This document shows, piece by piece, positions 47,401 through 60,100 of a stretch of 64,000 nt of DNA. This DNA is from Clavelina lepadiformis (taxonomy: Eukaryota > Chordata > Ascidiacea > Aplousobranchia > Clavelinidae), in assembly GCF_947623445.1 (NCBI RefSeq), contig NC_135240.1:13516001-13580000 (forward strand), given 5' to 3'. The notes beneath the pieces are model-generated. The model was not told the origin of the DNA, made no database searches, and worked only from the letters and a program-made list of their open reading frames with translations. Each line of letters begins with the position of its first letter. Within the stretch, counting starts at the first letter, position 1. Both the position numbers and the translations under genes were made by a program.

Positions 47401-48915
47401 TTTCCTGTTTGAAATAGTCAGGTGGCTTAATTTTTTCTGGCCCATTCTGATTCTTTTTGGAATTTTTCAGGTTGGCAAAATCTTATTTTGTGTTATACAA
47501 TTTGTTCTTTACTTGGTTGAGTATATCCAGCTTGTTTTTTTAAGATAAATTGGTTGATTCTGTGCCAGTATTTTCACATCCCAGATCAAACTACATCAAT
47601 CTCATGTACTACAATCTTTTGTTGTAATATTATTTGTTAATTTGTTTTGGTGCCATTTAAGGAATGTAATAATGTGTGATGTCACTTGCGCAAGAACTAA
47701 TTTAATGTTACCGATAATAACTGTCATATAGATGAAATCGGTGAAATCTGTCAATACACAAAGTTGTGCTGTGTGTTTGGATGATGTTCAATGTTCTGCA
47801 ACAGACTTACATTCTCTTACCACACCTTGTTGCATGAGCGTATGGCTACACCGCTCCTGTGTCCAGCAACAAGTATGCTATGCTTTTCTGAAAATTCAGT
47901 ATACCAATAGAACTTTAAAGTACTGTACATAATCGAAATGTTTTTCTTTAACATGTTGATTAAACTGAAGCTCAAAATATACTCAGGAAATAACTTGAAG
48001 TGATGTGGTTGATAATAGTTTTTCAAGAAATTGTATTCCTTTCTGATCAATATCCGCAATTCTCCAATAAGTTACACCCGATTTTAACAAAGATAGTAGT
48101 TTTCCAATTAACTTCTCTTGAGCCAGCAGAAAAAGATAGTGACGTCTTCTAAACTGTTTCAGGCCCTATCATCTGGAGTTCACTTCTTTCGATGTCCTGT
48201 CTGCAATGACGCGCAATTATTTAAGCAAGAGATGCAGCGGATGGGGATCTATGTTCCCGAGAGAGATGCTTCATGGGAGCTTACAAGCGATGCTTTTAAT
48301 GATCTCTTGCAAAGGCACAGTCAGTGTGACGTGAAAGAATGTCAGTGTCCCCATGGGCGAGAGTGAGTACAGTTTTAGTACTGGAATTACTTTGATTGCT
48401 TTTCTAAATAAGTGCTTTACTGCAGATTTAATGCTTATTTATAGTTTAAACAATATAGAAATTTATTTTCTCAATTGAACCACGTTTGGCAGTTTTTTGT
48501 AAAATACAGTATAAGAAACTGATTTCTAGTTTATTTTATGTAATATTGGAAAAATTATAATCCCATTGAATTTAGCTACAACTTGAAAGGCAGCGAATGG
48601 GCTGTTGTTCTGTGTGATTTATGTGGTTCAAGTGGCACCCATATTGCCTGCAATGAAGACGTTGATAGCGAAACATCCTACCACGTTTGTGACCTCTGCC
48701 TGGACATACATGGAGTGGATGGTGCACAGAAGTTAGCCGAACAAATGGGAGTGCTTTCCCCTGAGGAAAGGAAGGTTCGACGAAGTGATCGGATTCGGTG
48801 GAAGAGTACTACTGCCTCACCTGCTTTAAAAAGACGGCGCTTTAGTTCTGAAGAATTTGTTTGTGAAAATGAAGTAACCCCTACCTCCAGTACAAGCTGT
48901 GGTCGCCGATCATAA
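44437..48915 (+). CDS. PHD/RING finger protein, PHF7-like (possible E3 ubiquitin ligase)
   Basis: Eight coding exons, GT/AG, 450 codons: 44437-44689, 45966-46094, 46276-46358, 46482-46614, 46760-46797, 47732-47872, 48127-48362 and 48576-48915. The order is that of PHF7/G2E3. First comes an extended [13 protein letters not shown] (about 62-71), then [41 protein letters not shown] and [13 protein letters not shown]-like finger follows: CAVCLDDV (from 224), [23 protein letters not shown] third PHD has [15 protein letters not shown] and [10 protein letters not shown] basic tail ([14 protein letters not shown]) suggests nuclear entry. The HECT domain of G2E3 is absent and the frame stops normally, so PHF7 is the closer match. 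Mammalian PHF7 reads H3K4 methylation and ubiquitinates histones in spermatids. The Met at 44437 is the first in frame. Exon 7 has tandem acceptors CAGCAG, so one Gln may be optional. Confidence 0.88.
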
Positions 48916-49040
48916 GCTTTTTGTTTTTGAATTCTTTGTCGATAAGTTACGCCAATTATGAACTGCCACAGCATGTGTACTTTTAGTCTGAGAATTGAAA
49001 TACTGCAAATACACAAAACTGAAATATATAATGCCAAAGA

Positions 49041-49046
49041 AATAAA
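49041..49046 (+). terminator. Poly(A) signal of the PHF7-like gene
   Basis: AATAAA lies 126 nt past the TAA stop on the same strand. Confidence 0.65.
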
Positions 49047-50560
49047 GATACTTCTTGCTTGTTAATCTCTATTTTTGGCTGATTTGCCTTTGCTAGTGAT
49101 ACAGTAGTTTGTGGGTTTGAAGAAAATCATCCCATATTTGCCACAATTATCTTCAACGCTTGGTAATGCAAGCGGTTTGTGTACTTGTATTTCGTAATTT
49201 CTTCTCTTTGATCGAACCCAACCTATCTTCTAATTGCTTAGTTTTGTTTGTTATTGACTTTCTTGTGTTATTCATCTTACTGTTATTGTTTTATGTACAT
49301 ATTCTGCAGTCATGCAAACTATTTGTCGTTATATTTTTTATTATTTTGTGATCACACTTAATAATTGTTTTATTTGAATTTGTATATTATTGCAGACAAT
49401 TCTTGCTTGTTTGCTGCAAATCATAAGTTTTTGCCACATTTCCATCAGTGCTTGGCTCGCGGTGCTACTTTTCATTGGATGGTTGTGGTTTGTGTTTTAT
49501 CGTTAAAGTGAAACTTTTCCAGAAAAAAAACTATTAATTAAAAATGAATACCAACCGAAATGTTGTTTTAGTCGACATTTGTTGAGCCTTTAGTTAAATC
49601 GTGTTATATCAAAATATTTATTGAGGTTATGAATGAAATGAAAGCTACTGAAATGCAATTACGACCTTATTTAGGAGTTCAAGATCACATCACTCGTACT
49701 TACAGAGCGGACAAACTTCCAAAATTGTGATTTCTATAATTATGTTGAACATTTGACGCCACTCACAAAACTGCTACACTAATCAGAGGCCGGTATAGCC
49801 CTGTTTTTAGCGGGGGAATTACCCCAGCAGACTTAAAAACTTTCAAGTCGTATGCAAAAGGAAGGTTAAAATGGTTTTTAAAATTTGTCAAATGTGATTT
49901 TATTCTTGAGTTTAACAAGGAGTTATTGGAGTTAATGTTGTCGCAATTCCAGAAAGCTATAGCTTACCTTAAAGCAAGGTAAACCCATATGCAAAATTTC
50001 AGGAAACTCTATGCAAGACTTTTTGAGTAGAGCGTAATTGCTTCTTCCAGTTATTTCACCACCTAATAAACCAAACAAAAACTTTAGTAAGGATGCACCA
50101 AATTAAAAAGAATTCTGATGCGCGGGAAAACAATCAATAGGTTTTAATATTGGTGCAAATTCGAATTGGTTAACGTTTATTTTGCTTAAGCATCTGACGA
50201 GCATAGGAATCATGCTTAAACCCGTCATCTTGATTGGTGAATAAAATGAATTAATTTGTTTTTTTTTCTTCTACTAAGTACTTATTAAGAAATTATTAAA
50301 ACTTTCGGCAATCTTTCCACTATCTGTCGATTTCTTAATTATAGGTTCCGGTTTCAAGGCACGGCGGGCTAACATAAAGTGTTTAGGCTACTAGGAAGGA
50401 GTGGCACGTCTTTTTATTCTTTGTAGTTTGGAAGTCAGATTATTTCTACATCAGGCCGTTTTTCACAGGAAACTCTGTACATTATTGCATTTCGATGTAC
50501 TTGATCGCTTAGAAACTTAACATCATTAGACCTGCTATAAAACATATATTCTCATTAGAT

Positions 50561-50850
50561 CAGTGATTCCCAAACTGTGTGCCGCCACAGATTCTCAGGT
50601 GTGCCGCGAATCTTTTTGGAATTTTGGAAAAGAACTGTATAAATATTTAAAATAAGGCATGCAGACAAGCATATGCGACTTAAAAGCTTTCTAGCTGAGA
50701 AATAAGCACATCTGACGATGAAACCAATTATGGCATTGTCGATAGAGTAGGGTAATTTTTTAAAGCAACATTTCTTCTCTTGTAAGTGTGCCGCGAGAGT
50801 TTTCTAATTTTTCTAGTGTGCCACAAGCTGAAAAAGTTTGGGAACCACTG
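50561..50850. mobile_element. hAT-type MITE, 290 bp
   Basis: Left end CAGTGATTCCCAAACT and reverse-complemented right end CAGTGGTTCCCAAACT match at 15 of 16 positions, a classic hAT terminus. The subterminal GTGTGCCGCGA/GTGTGCCGC words recur at both ends. The exact 8-bp direct repeat CATTAGAT is at 50553-50560 and 50851-50858. Confidence 0.92.
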
Positions 50851-53709
50851 CATTAGATACATGTTAACATATATTTTCAAAATCGCTTGGATATCGCAGT
50901 CTGGATAGGGGTCAGTTATTTACACACTGGTACACTATTAATATGTTAGACACACGATGCTGCCAAACATCCAACAACTTTGTCATCTCCGAGACACTAA
51001 TCTTTTTTTTAATAGAAGACCTTACGATTCACTCCACTAATAACGGCCAGGTATAGAATGTGGAGAAGTGATATTTTGCGCTTGATTAGGAGTAAAGTTT
51101 TGGCCAACTTTTAGTTTTATTTTTTAATTTAAGTTTTTGTTTACAGCTTTATTTCGCTTTGTACAGTTAGTTATCGGGCTTGCACTGCTAAGCTAAAATT
51201 TAACATGTGATGAAGCCGTTATTTTTTTGGTAACCTAGTTAGGTGACATAGTTAGGTGAAAATATAGTTAGGTGACATCTAGTTTTCTGGTATTATGTTA
51301 TATTTCATAGCACATGTTACTACAGGCTACACGATCTGGTCTTTATTTGATTATTATCCCATTCACGTGCCATGTGCTTGTCCCGATCATACAAGTTGAA
51401 TATCAAATTGTGGTATCCGCATGGTGACAACAATAAGCTATGCAAATTTTGCGACCTGCAGCCGCTCTTTTCCGAAATACACTTGGCACAAAACCCAAAT
51501 TGCATTCATACTCCCAAGCAACCTTAAATAAGCATTCGAAATATTTCTGTTCCAAAAACGTTCTTTCAAAAAACACTACAATTGGTATGGACACAATTTT
51601 AAACTCGGGAAAGTTTGCTTTACCTGCGTCATAAAAAAATTGTCTCCACTAAGACGAAGGACAACGATAGTAACGGCGATCACAGTGCAAAGATAATAAC
51701 GTAAAACCTGTTCAAATAACCAAATCTTAGGTTCACAATTTGTGCTGAATCTACAAAATTTAAGGAACAATTTTTGTATACAAGAGTATAATAACCAGCA
51801 ACCTAATTTTCAAATTTGTTGGAGGTGCGCGTAAACGCATGAACTATGCAACTATAAACATGCATATGCATTTCAAGTTTTAGTTTGTTAACCCTGATTA
51901 GAATATTCTAAATTGCGGATTACCCATAATGGCATACCCATATTGGCAACGAGGCCATTTCTCTCACATAAAGATTCTAATTTGGTTTTTAAACAACTGA
52001 GTACGACATCATTTGTGGGACCAACATCACCATTAATTTTGGAGGGATATTGAAGGATTGTATTTCGAAGTATAGTTTCAGCAGTATAAAAGATATGTTA
52101 CATTCTTATTGGCTGCAAAAGGTCTTATTTTAGCCCACATCTGTATAAGGACACTGTCCCGATGTTAAAGTAAATATGGTGGCTGGAAGAAAATAGCTCT
52201 TCAATGGAACTTGCGTCATACTGTTTACCATGCTGCGCCTCACTATACTGGTTATGCAAACATGCATAAATAGCTTCTATTAACGTTGGTGTTTGCTTCA
52301 ATTTGTAGAGAAGAAACACTCCCACGCGCAGCATTATTTTTAGCACATTACAGTCTGCAAGCTGAGATTGTGATTCAAACGACCACCAAAATACCATATG
52401 AATGATTGCTCATAAATTTGTTGTCTATGATGTCCTCTACTCACCAAGGGTTTCAACAAAAACAAAAGTGACGTTTCATGACAAGTCGCTGGTTTTAAAT
52501 TAACGTGAAAGATCGTTAGGTGTTTCTACGGCACTTCAGCAATGCTCAAATATTTCTGAGTGTGAAACGTGTGTTTTTGGCTAATCTATATTTGGTATAA
52601 TCACGTCATCGAATGCTATATTAAACGTTGTGTTATACTTTCGAAAGACTATTGCTGTGACACTAGTCAAACTTTGCAATAGGGTTGTAACAAAGCGAGA
52701 AAAATCTTTTTATTTTAACAGAAACCTTTTTTCTTAATCTGTGTTCTCATGCTAATTATTCCTATTTTGTAGTATGTCAAACAATATTCAATTTTTACCC
52801 AGTCTTTCAACTTGGCAAAGCAGAGATTTGCAGCAGAAACTTGCTAATATGTTGCTGACTGCAAGCTGGTTGCTGCAAAATCGCAGCGCCAATTCTCTTC
52901 AGCGTTCGTGTAAAATGCACTTATATATAATTGATTAATTATCATTGCTACAATAAGGTGTAGCAGCCAAAACGGCTTAAAATAGACCTTGTCATTGCAT
53001 TGTGTGCAAAAGTCAGGAAGTCAGTGGTTGTGTTTACGACTTTCAAACAATCGATCTTTGTTGGTTTGGCGCCCGATTTCGTGAGGTGTTTTTCTTGACT
53101 ACAGTTGTTATCCACTTATCTTGCAATTGATGTGCTTGACCACTGACATAAATATAGAAACCATGCATTCACAAGACACGCAGATTTTCAACCAACTTGT
53201 GCTGTTAAGACGTGATGTCTTGCGCGTATAGCCGTCACCTGTGAAGATAATTTGCTTTGCTAAGCACTTCATTGGCAATCACTACGATTCGAAATTTAAA
53301 GAGCCTGACCTCTCATAATACGTACTCGATCAACTTTCCCTGCATAATAACGTTAGGCATTCGAATGTGATTCCAAATTCCAAGCTTTGGTGTTATTTTC
53401 GCGAGTATATCCAAACAGCCCTATCAAATCGTGTCGATTGATACAGCTGAGTACGAGTTGAATTTATAAGACTTGTATTGAGTTGGAATAACTGAAAGAG
53501 TGAAAAGTAGCCTGTATCTTGAAACAAATGGCAACAATTTCTGGGGATGGTTGTCTAATCCATTTACCTTTTCGACTAAATTACCAGCAATGTGGTAACA
53601 GTAATAATGCATTCTATGACACTTTACATTCCATTATTATAAGACAAGTGCTGGAACAAACAACCGTGATAAACCACAGCTTCAGGCCCTGGAGTTTAAC
53701 CATTACAGA

Positions 53710-54105
53710 CAGTGGTGTATTTAGGATTGCCTTGAGTTGGGGGGAGGGGGAGAGCTAGGAGGTATGGGACAAAAGATTTTGAAAGCTAGTTCTAAAATTC
53801 CACTGTTTGTTCAACCAAAATGCGCAGAACGAAAAACAATTAGCCTTAAAACGTCTCGATTTGAAATTTATTCTCAAATTTATACCTGGCATATCTGGAA
53901 ATTCATGGCGTACAATTTTAAAACACGGTATGAAACGATTTTGAAATGCTCTACACTCGCTCATTTATATATTTATACAGGTTATAGCCGATAATAGGTT
54001 GCAAACAAAAAATTGTGGTGAACGAAAAGGATTAAAGACGAAAAAGGCCTGTGGCTCAAAACATTGAGTTGATTGTCACGTCTCCTCCCCCTAATTGTGC
54101 TAGTG
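53710..54105. mobile_element. hAT-type MITE, 396 bp
   Basis: Left end CAGTGGTGTATTTAGG and reverse-complemented right end CACTAGCACAATTAGG are weakly similar (about 10 of 16), each followed by a GGGGGAGG tract. Flanks ATTACAGA (53702-53709) and ATTACAAA (54106-54113) match at 7 of 8 positions. The start-plus-G-tract layout is typical of one hAT class. Confidence 0.72.
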
Positions 54106-57100
54106 ATTACAAATTTGGATAATAGAGAAATAGAGCTAACCCATAGTAAGACTAAGTTACAGTGGATGTGAATATCATGTCATGCACACCATACCATCTT
54201 GTCGTGGACAGATATAAATGGATTAATGGAACAAGGTGCAGTTGCTGTCGCCAGCTGCAATATATGCTCCTCGCTACGTATTTTCTCTTAGATCGCGTTG
54301 CCGACTCCACGTTTGCAAGTTTTGTAATTACTGTAGGCTTGGCACTTAGATACGGGTCATCTACTTTTGCGTAGACAGTGATTTGTCGTTGCATTATGAC
54401 GCATTGACAAAACGCACAAAAGCAGCTTAAATTTGAAAATGTCAACAAATGACAAACTTCTTATTTTGGCTTCATGGGCGTAGCCACTGATTCACAGAAA
54501 GCTAAAATTTCACTTGGCTCTGTGCAAATAGATGAGTTGCTTGTCATAGCCGATTACTTTGGAACGACGTCCCGCATTTCTTTCAAATTGTTTCGCATTC
54601 TGTTTTAAAAACGATAGGATTACAAAAATTAGATTATCCGACAACCACATGCTATTAGCTTTTTAAAGTAATAAGATTAGGTTTTATTGAGTGCTGCGTA
54701 ATTTTCGAGGCTGTAAACATTGCTTGTAATCCTGCCTTGAACCGAAATTGATACCTTTGTTTAAAATTACCCAAAACATACGTAACTGAATTACATTACA
54801 TTTACACGTCTTCAATTTTTTGGAATTCCTAAAACGTCGCTGTTTTATAAAACCCACATAAATTATTTATTTTACACAATAACAGTGAACATGTGTTTGA
54901 GTATTCCTGGTCATACATTATTTAGCACGATGCTTCGTATCTTGTGGTTCGTATCTTCGCATCTTTCGCCAGTAACTGCATGGATTGAAAAAAATACCAC
55001 GCTAACAGTTATCGCACAATAAAAAATGTATTCAGGAACAACTATAAGAAAGGAGAAAAAGTGACAAAGGTCCAAGTGCTTAGAACATGTAAGAGGGTAA
55101 TACTGCAACTGTACTATAAGATGTTTCTCTAGCATTGCCAGTACTTTATGATTTCTGGGTTCAAATCGTACATTGCAGTGAAGTCATTTTATTGCGTGAA
55201 CTTCCGCGTGGTGACAGCATGATGTAATAACTTGACCAAAAGATAATCAAGACAGCTGTTGAAAATTCGCCGGACTGGACGACTCATGCGCACCGTCTAT
55301 GACTATGTCTATGAAAAATAAGAAAATCTCTTTATTTGTGTTTCTCTTGTTGAATTAAAAATGTTCGAATCATAATTCAAAGACATACAGCTTGAATTTT
55401 ACTCAGCAAATTTGGTTGTACTGATAACACATAGGCTACAAGGCACAAGTTATAAGTTTCTTAGCAAAATCAAAAATGTACTAGAAAGACAGATATTATT
55501 AATGGAATTTATGACAAAAAATCTTGTTTGTTTCTTAATCTCATTTACTTAATCTCTTAAAGTTTTCTAGGTGAAGGTTATAAAATATTTCAAGTTTACA
55601 TTAGAAGCTATTTAGGCTACACTGCTTCCGCTAAGCTTTCACGTTTCTCTGTTTGTACCATTTTTTCTATAGTTTTTACGAACATAATGTTAGGAGCATT
55701 CACAGGCGTTTTAAAGTGGGAAACTATACAGTGAGACTTATCTTCTCGTGATGTTACTTTTTCACAGGAGGCTGATCTTAACTGATAAGCTTTGAAGTAT
55801 TTTCACATTTGCTGCCCATGGAGGAATGTAGGAATTTCTGAAAACTTGATGTGGGGCCGCCAATCTAATTCGCCTATCTCAACAGTGCCCATGTTTATCG
55901 TTTGCCCTCCCAAACACGAGCTCCGAAAACCATTATTAGGACGTTCTTCTTACCACTCTATCAAATCCTATGTGACGTCCAAGTAGCCTCTGTGTAAATA
56001 AATAGTACTTCGGGAATATAAATTATTTTGCTTGTTTTCGATAGCTCGGTCTTGCCAGTGGAATTTCACTTGACTTTGGGGAATGTAAGGAATGGGATAT
56101 TTGCATCATTCTTATCACTCTGCAGCTAATCGTATAACTACTGGTAAGTGTTTGAAAGCGGCCAATTAACTTTCTAAGTCGTCTGGAATGATAAATGATC
56201 AGCCACGCGTGACAGCAAAAGTGGTTTGGCATTGTTGTCATGCTCTTATCCGTCAAAGTGAACCTCTTCGTCTTTTTCATCAAGACAAACAAGTTGCATG
56301 ACTGAAAAAATCCTTTCCTTGTGACTGCGATGCAATTACGTCATGAATGAGTGGCTACTGACGTTTTACATATCCGAATTGATGATTACATCATTGTTTT
56401 AAACGTTTACTCCAGTCTCCAGCCCTGGCAAGAGGGAATTGTTACAAGAGCGCTATCAGCCAATTCAGCTTCATAAAAACTGTCCTTACGACATTGTTAT
56501 TATTATCGCTATGACGCGACCATTGGCAGCTTGCAAACGTCTGCGTGTAATTGAGTGTAACCTTTTGAATTTGCAACACTTTTCAATTCAATAGGTTTTT
56601 CAATAGTGCTTGAGGTTTACCAATTGCATCATCCATGACTTCTTACTGGCTCGAGTGTTTGACGAAGAATGTACTCGGTGATGTTGATAGCTCTTAATTA
56701 GGTGTGGCAACACTACCATATGTCACTTCTCACAGAATAGTCGAAAGTTTGCGGTTTCAAACGCCCTTTTAAATGTCGTAACTTTTTTGATAATGGAATG
56801 AAACAGTGAGGGATAAAAGGCAATATAGAATCAAAGAAACGCTTCTTCTTTTGCTTTCATCTTCCAGTAGCCATTGGGCGATGGATATGCGATTACCGGT
56901 GGGTCACATTGGGATTTTCCTCACAAACGAAGCAATAGCATGACGGATCAATCATAGCTATGTAGAGAAAGATGAAAGCATCAATATTTTTGCCAACCGG
57001 TATGAAAGTCGTATCACGTGGGCGAACAGAAACTTTCTCCTTTTACATCTGTTCCCACTAACACCACTGCCGGTTACGGGTGCTAGCCTAAATAAAAGCA

Positions 57101-60100
57101 CGAAAAACTTTTCCTCTGTCACATACTTAAATCGCCCAATCATCTGTGACTTGTTCTCCCCGGAGATCTAAAACTTCCTCTTTTGTGCCGGTGGTCCGTA
57201 ATATACGTTTCATGGTCGATTTGGAATCTTCCGTTCAAAGAATTTTCTCCCCAAACTCCTTTTTTTCTTTCTTGTCATTATAATCCTTGAAAGAAAGAAA
57301 CTGTATACAAAAATATTTCTGGACAGCCCTGGCGCAAAACTTCTCATTAAGGCATTTCTGTCGCCGCAACATTGCTTCTTATTTCGTCACATAATGTGGT
57401 AAGAGAAAGCTTCACTACAAGAATAAACCACACCCAAAGACGGTGTTAAAACAACATTAAATATGATCTAATTTGATGGCTCTTCAACCTTTTAGAACTA
57501 CAATACTGTATTCGTTCTTTTACCAAAAATATAACGGGACAGATTTATCCTATATTGGCTTTACGTATCACGTGCTCGTTTGTAACTGTCGCTTGCTTTA
57601 TCTCGGGACATCTTAATAGATTTTATCGTGGGCTGTTCTCCAGAGAAATGCCTTTTTTATTATTTGTAACGCATTTAACATTCTCATCAAACCACTTTCG
57701 ACGTCGGGGAATCATCGTAAAAACCACAAATTTCTGTGAATAAGATAAAAACGTAATAATAACTTACTCATAGAACGTTAATCGAATTAAATAACCACCC
57801 TTCTGGATAAATAAATATGAACGAACCCACAATGACAAAAATTTTCTGATCCTTTATGGAATGTTTAGAAATAAGACAGTAATGATGACGTAATGTTTTT
57901 ACCATTGAACTTTTCTAAAAATACATATTTTGCAAAAACTTGCCGAGCTGCTAAAGCTTAGTTGTCGACAATGAGCAATGCAGATCTTTGAGCTATTCTT
58001 CCAAAACATGTTGACTGAAATTGCGTTGTGCTCTTAAACGTACTTCATTCACGTTAACTTTGAAACTTGGCGCGTGCCGATGGTTTGAGGAATGGTGAAT
58101 GTCTTTCATTCCCATGATGTGAAGGTTTATCAAACTTTGAACGATTGCTTAAAAACAGATTAAAAACGTTTAAATGCTGTAATGACTTATGACAGCACGT
58201 ATATAAACGTAAGATTACATCAAGTTTTTAAAATGTTCGGGAAAATGTATCAAGGGCCGTAGGCAACAGGACAGCAGGTTGTCATCGTCATTATGTTTTT
58301 TGTTGTCGAGACTTGATTTTATGTTGGTTGAAGAGTTTGCTTGCAAGGTTAGCTTTTGCATTTAAGGAGCTAACAATCAACAAGGTTAAAAGTTTAAGCC
58401 ACAGCAAAGGTATTCTTTTTCACATTCCGACCTTGTGTGTTTAACTACAGTCAATGAATTGCATATAAGGTGGCAGTGCCAACACCCAAAGCCTTTTGAA
58501 ACATATGGTGTAATTTGATCTCGCTTGCTTTGCTGCGGTGTAATAAGCACGCGATCTTCTTGGAACCTTTTTTAGAAGGTAATAAACCTCAACCCATGGT
58601 CTGGATACCTTATCTAATCTTTTTAAACCAAATTATTATGGTATGTTACGCAGTAGGTGGACTTCGCTCTATAACTCGTCGTTCCTGGTGCAGTGTTGCA
58701 TAATTATGTGTGGGAGTTTGAAAGAACTCATAATATTGCAATGTTTTCTATTGCTTCCCGTTATGTTTGCTGGTGTAATTCCCCGATATCGCTCCAAAAG
58801 GTTTGATATGTGCGCTAAATGACAGCATCCTATTGTATGGCAATACTTTTTGATATTTAAATATGGTTTCTCAGGGTGTTTTAGTGCGCAATGAAATTAC
58901 AAACAGCTTCCTCATCCAAGACTTGTTGACGCCATCGAATGCGGCATTGCAAGAATTTTTTGGCATCTAAAGTAGCAGACCGACTGGCGTTTTGCGCCCT
59001 GACGAAGACGCCGCCAATGCAGCAGACGAGACCTCTCTGAGATAGTTGACGCGCTTTTTGTTTATGATTGTCACTTTAAATATTTAACTTGCTATACAGA
59101 AAGCGATGTCACTGAGACTCATAAATTTTTCACAATTTATTTGACAACTGTGAAATATGAACTGAATGTGCAATATGTAGATTCTTTTTTAACTGTTGAC
59201 ACGTCCACAGAACGTCTTGATGTTCTGTAGGCTATTTTTACGCTTTTGGGCGCCTTGGAGAGCAGGCCCTTGAATACCTTTCCTATAAGTGACAGGCCGA
59301 TTTAATTTATTAGGTATGTTAAAGCATGACCTTGTTACGTCATTATCCAGGTTTGACGTCATTATCCAAGCTTTAATAAGACTTGATGACGAGTTTAAGG
59401 AGATAAAATCTTCGAGTCTAAACAAATCATTTAGAAAACCAACCACACTAAGTAACGACATCCAAGCAGAGACTATGCTGCAAATCGGATTACAGATATG
59501 ACATAAAGCTATTCTACATTGATTGCTGATATAGCAGTTCCTTCTTCCTGTGATATCTGAGCAACCGCTTGGGAATGCAAACACTGCTTAATAAAAAAAG
59601 ATGTGAAATGATCAGTCATCATGGATAAATTATATCTGCAAAGTATAGCGCGCCAATCTACAGAAGCACAAACATAAACTTAATCTGCGAAATTTGGAAA
59701 ATTTCTCTTTAATGCATGGAAACAAACACATAAACATACCGGTAAATTGTATGTTAACACATTGTATTATTTATTTTAAGTCAAGAATAATTTAAAGGAT
59801 ATGGTCACACTAATGCCTAGTCTCGGGGTTTCTCTAGATTTTGAGACCATAATTTTTGCATTTGCAATGACTCGGCAACTGGGTGCGTCGCTATGCAATG
59901 TACCAATTGCACAAGGTGTGCCTAACACCTTTCCGCCATTTCTTTCAATACCTCTTAACATTTGTGACTTTACCACAAATTGGGGTATAGGAGTTTCCAG
60001 ATTACGGTAGACCTACGAAAATGCTGAAGGTGTTTGCTGTTCTTTCCAGCAAAACGAATTTGTGCGGCTATAATAATTTATACAAATCACCATATGCAAG

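Noticed and set aside
55150..55185. GGGTTCAAATCG, a tRNA B-box-like match
   Set aside because: There is no A box at the proper distance and no acceptor stem.
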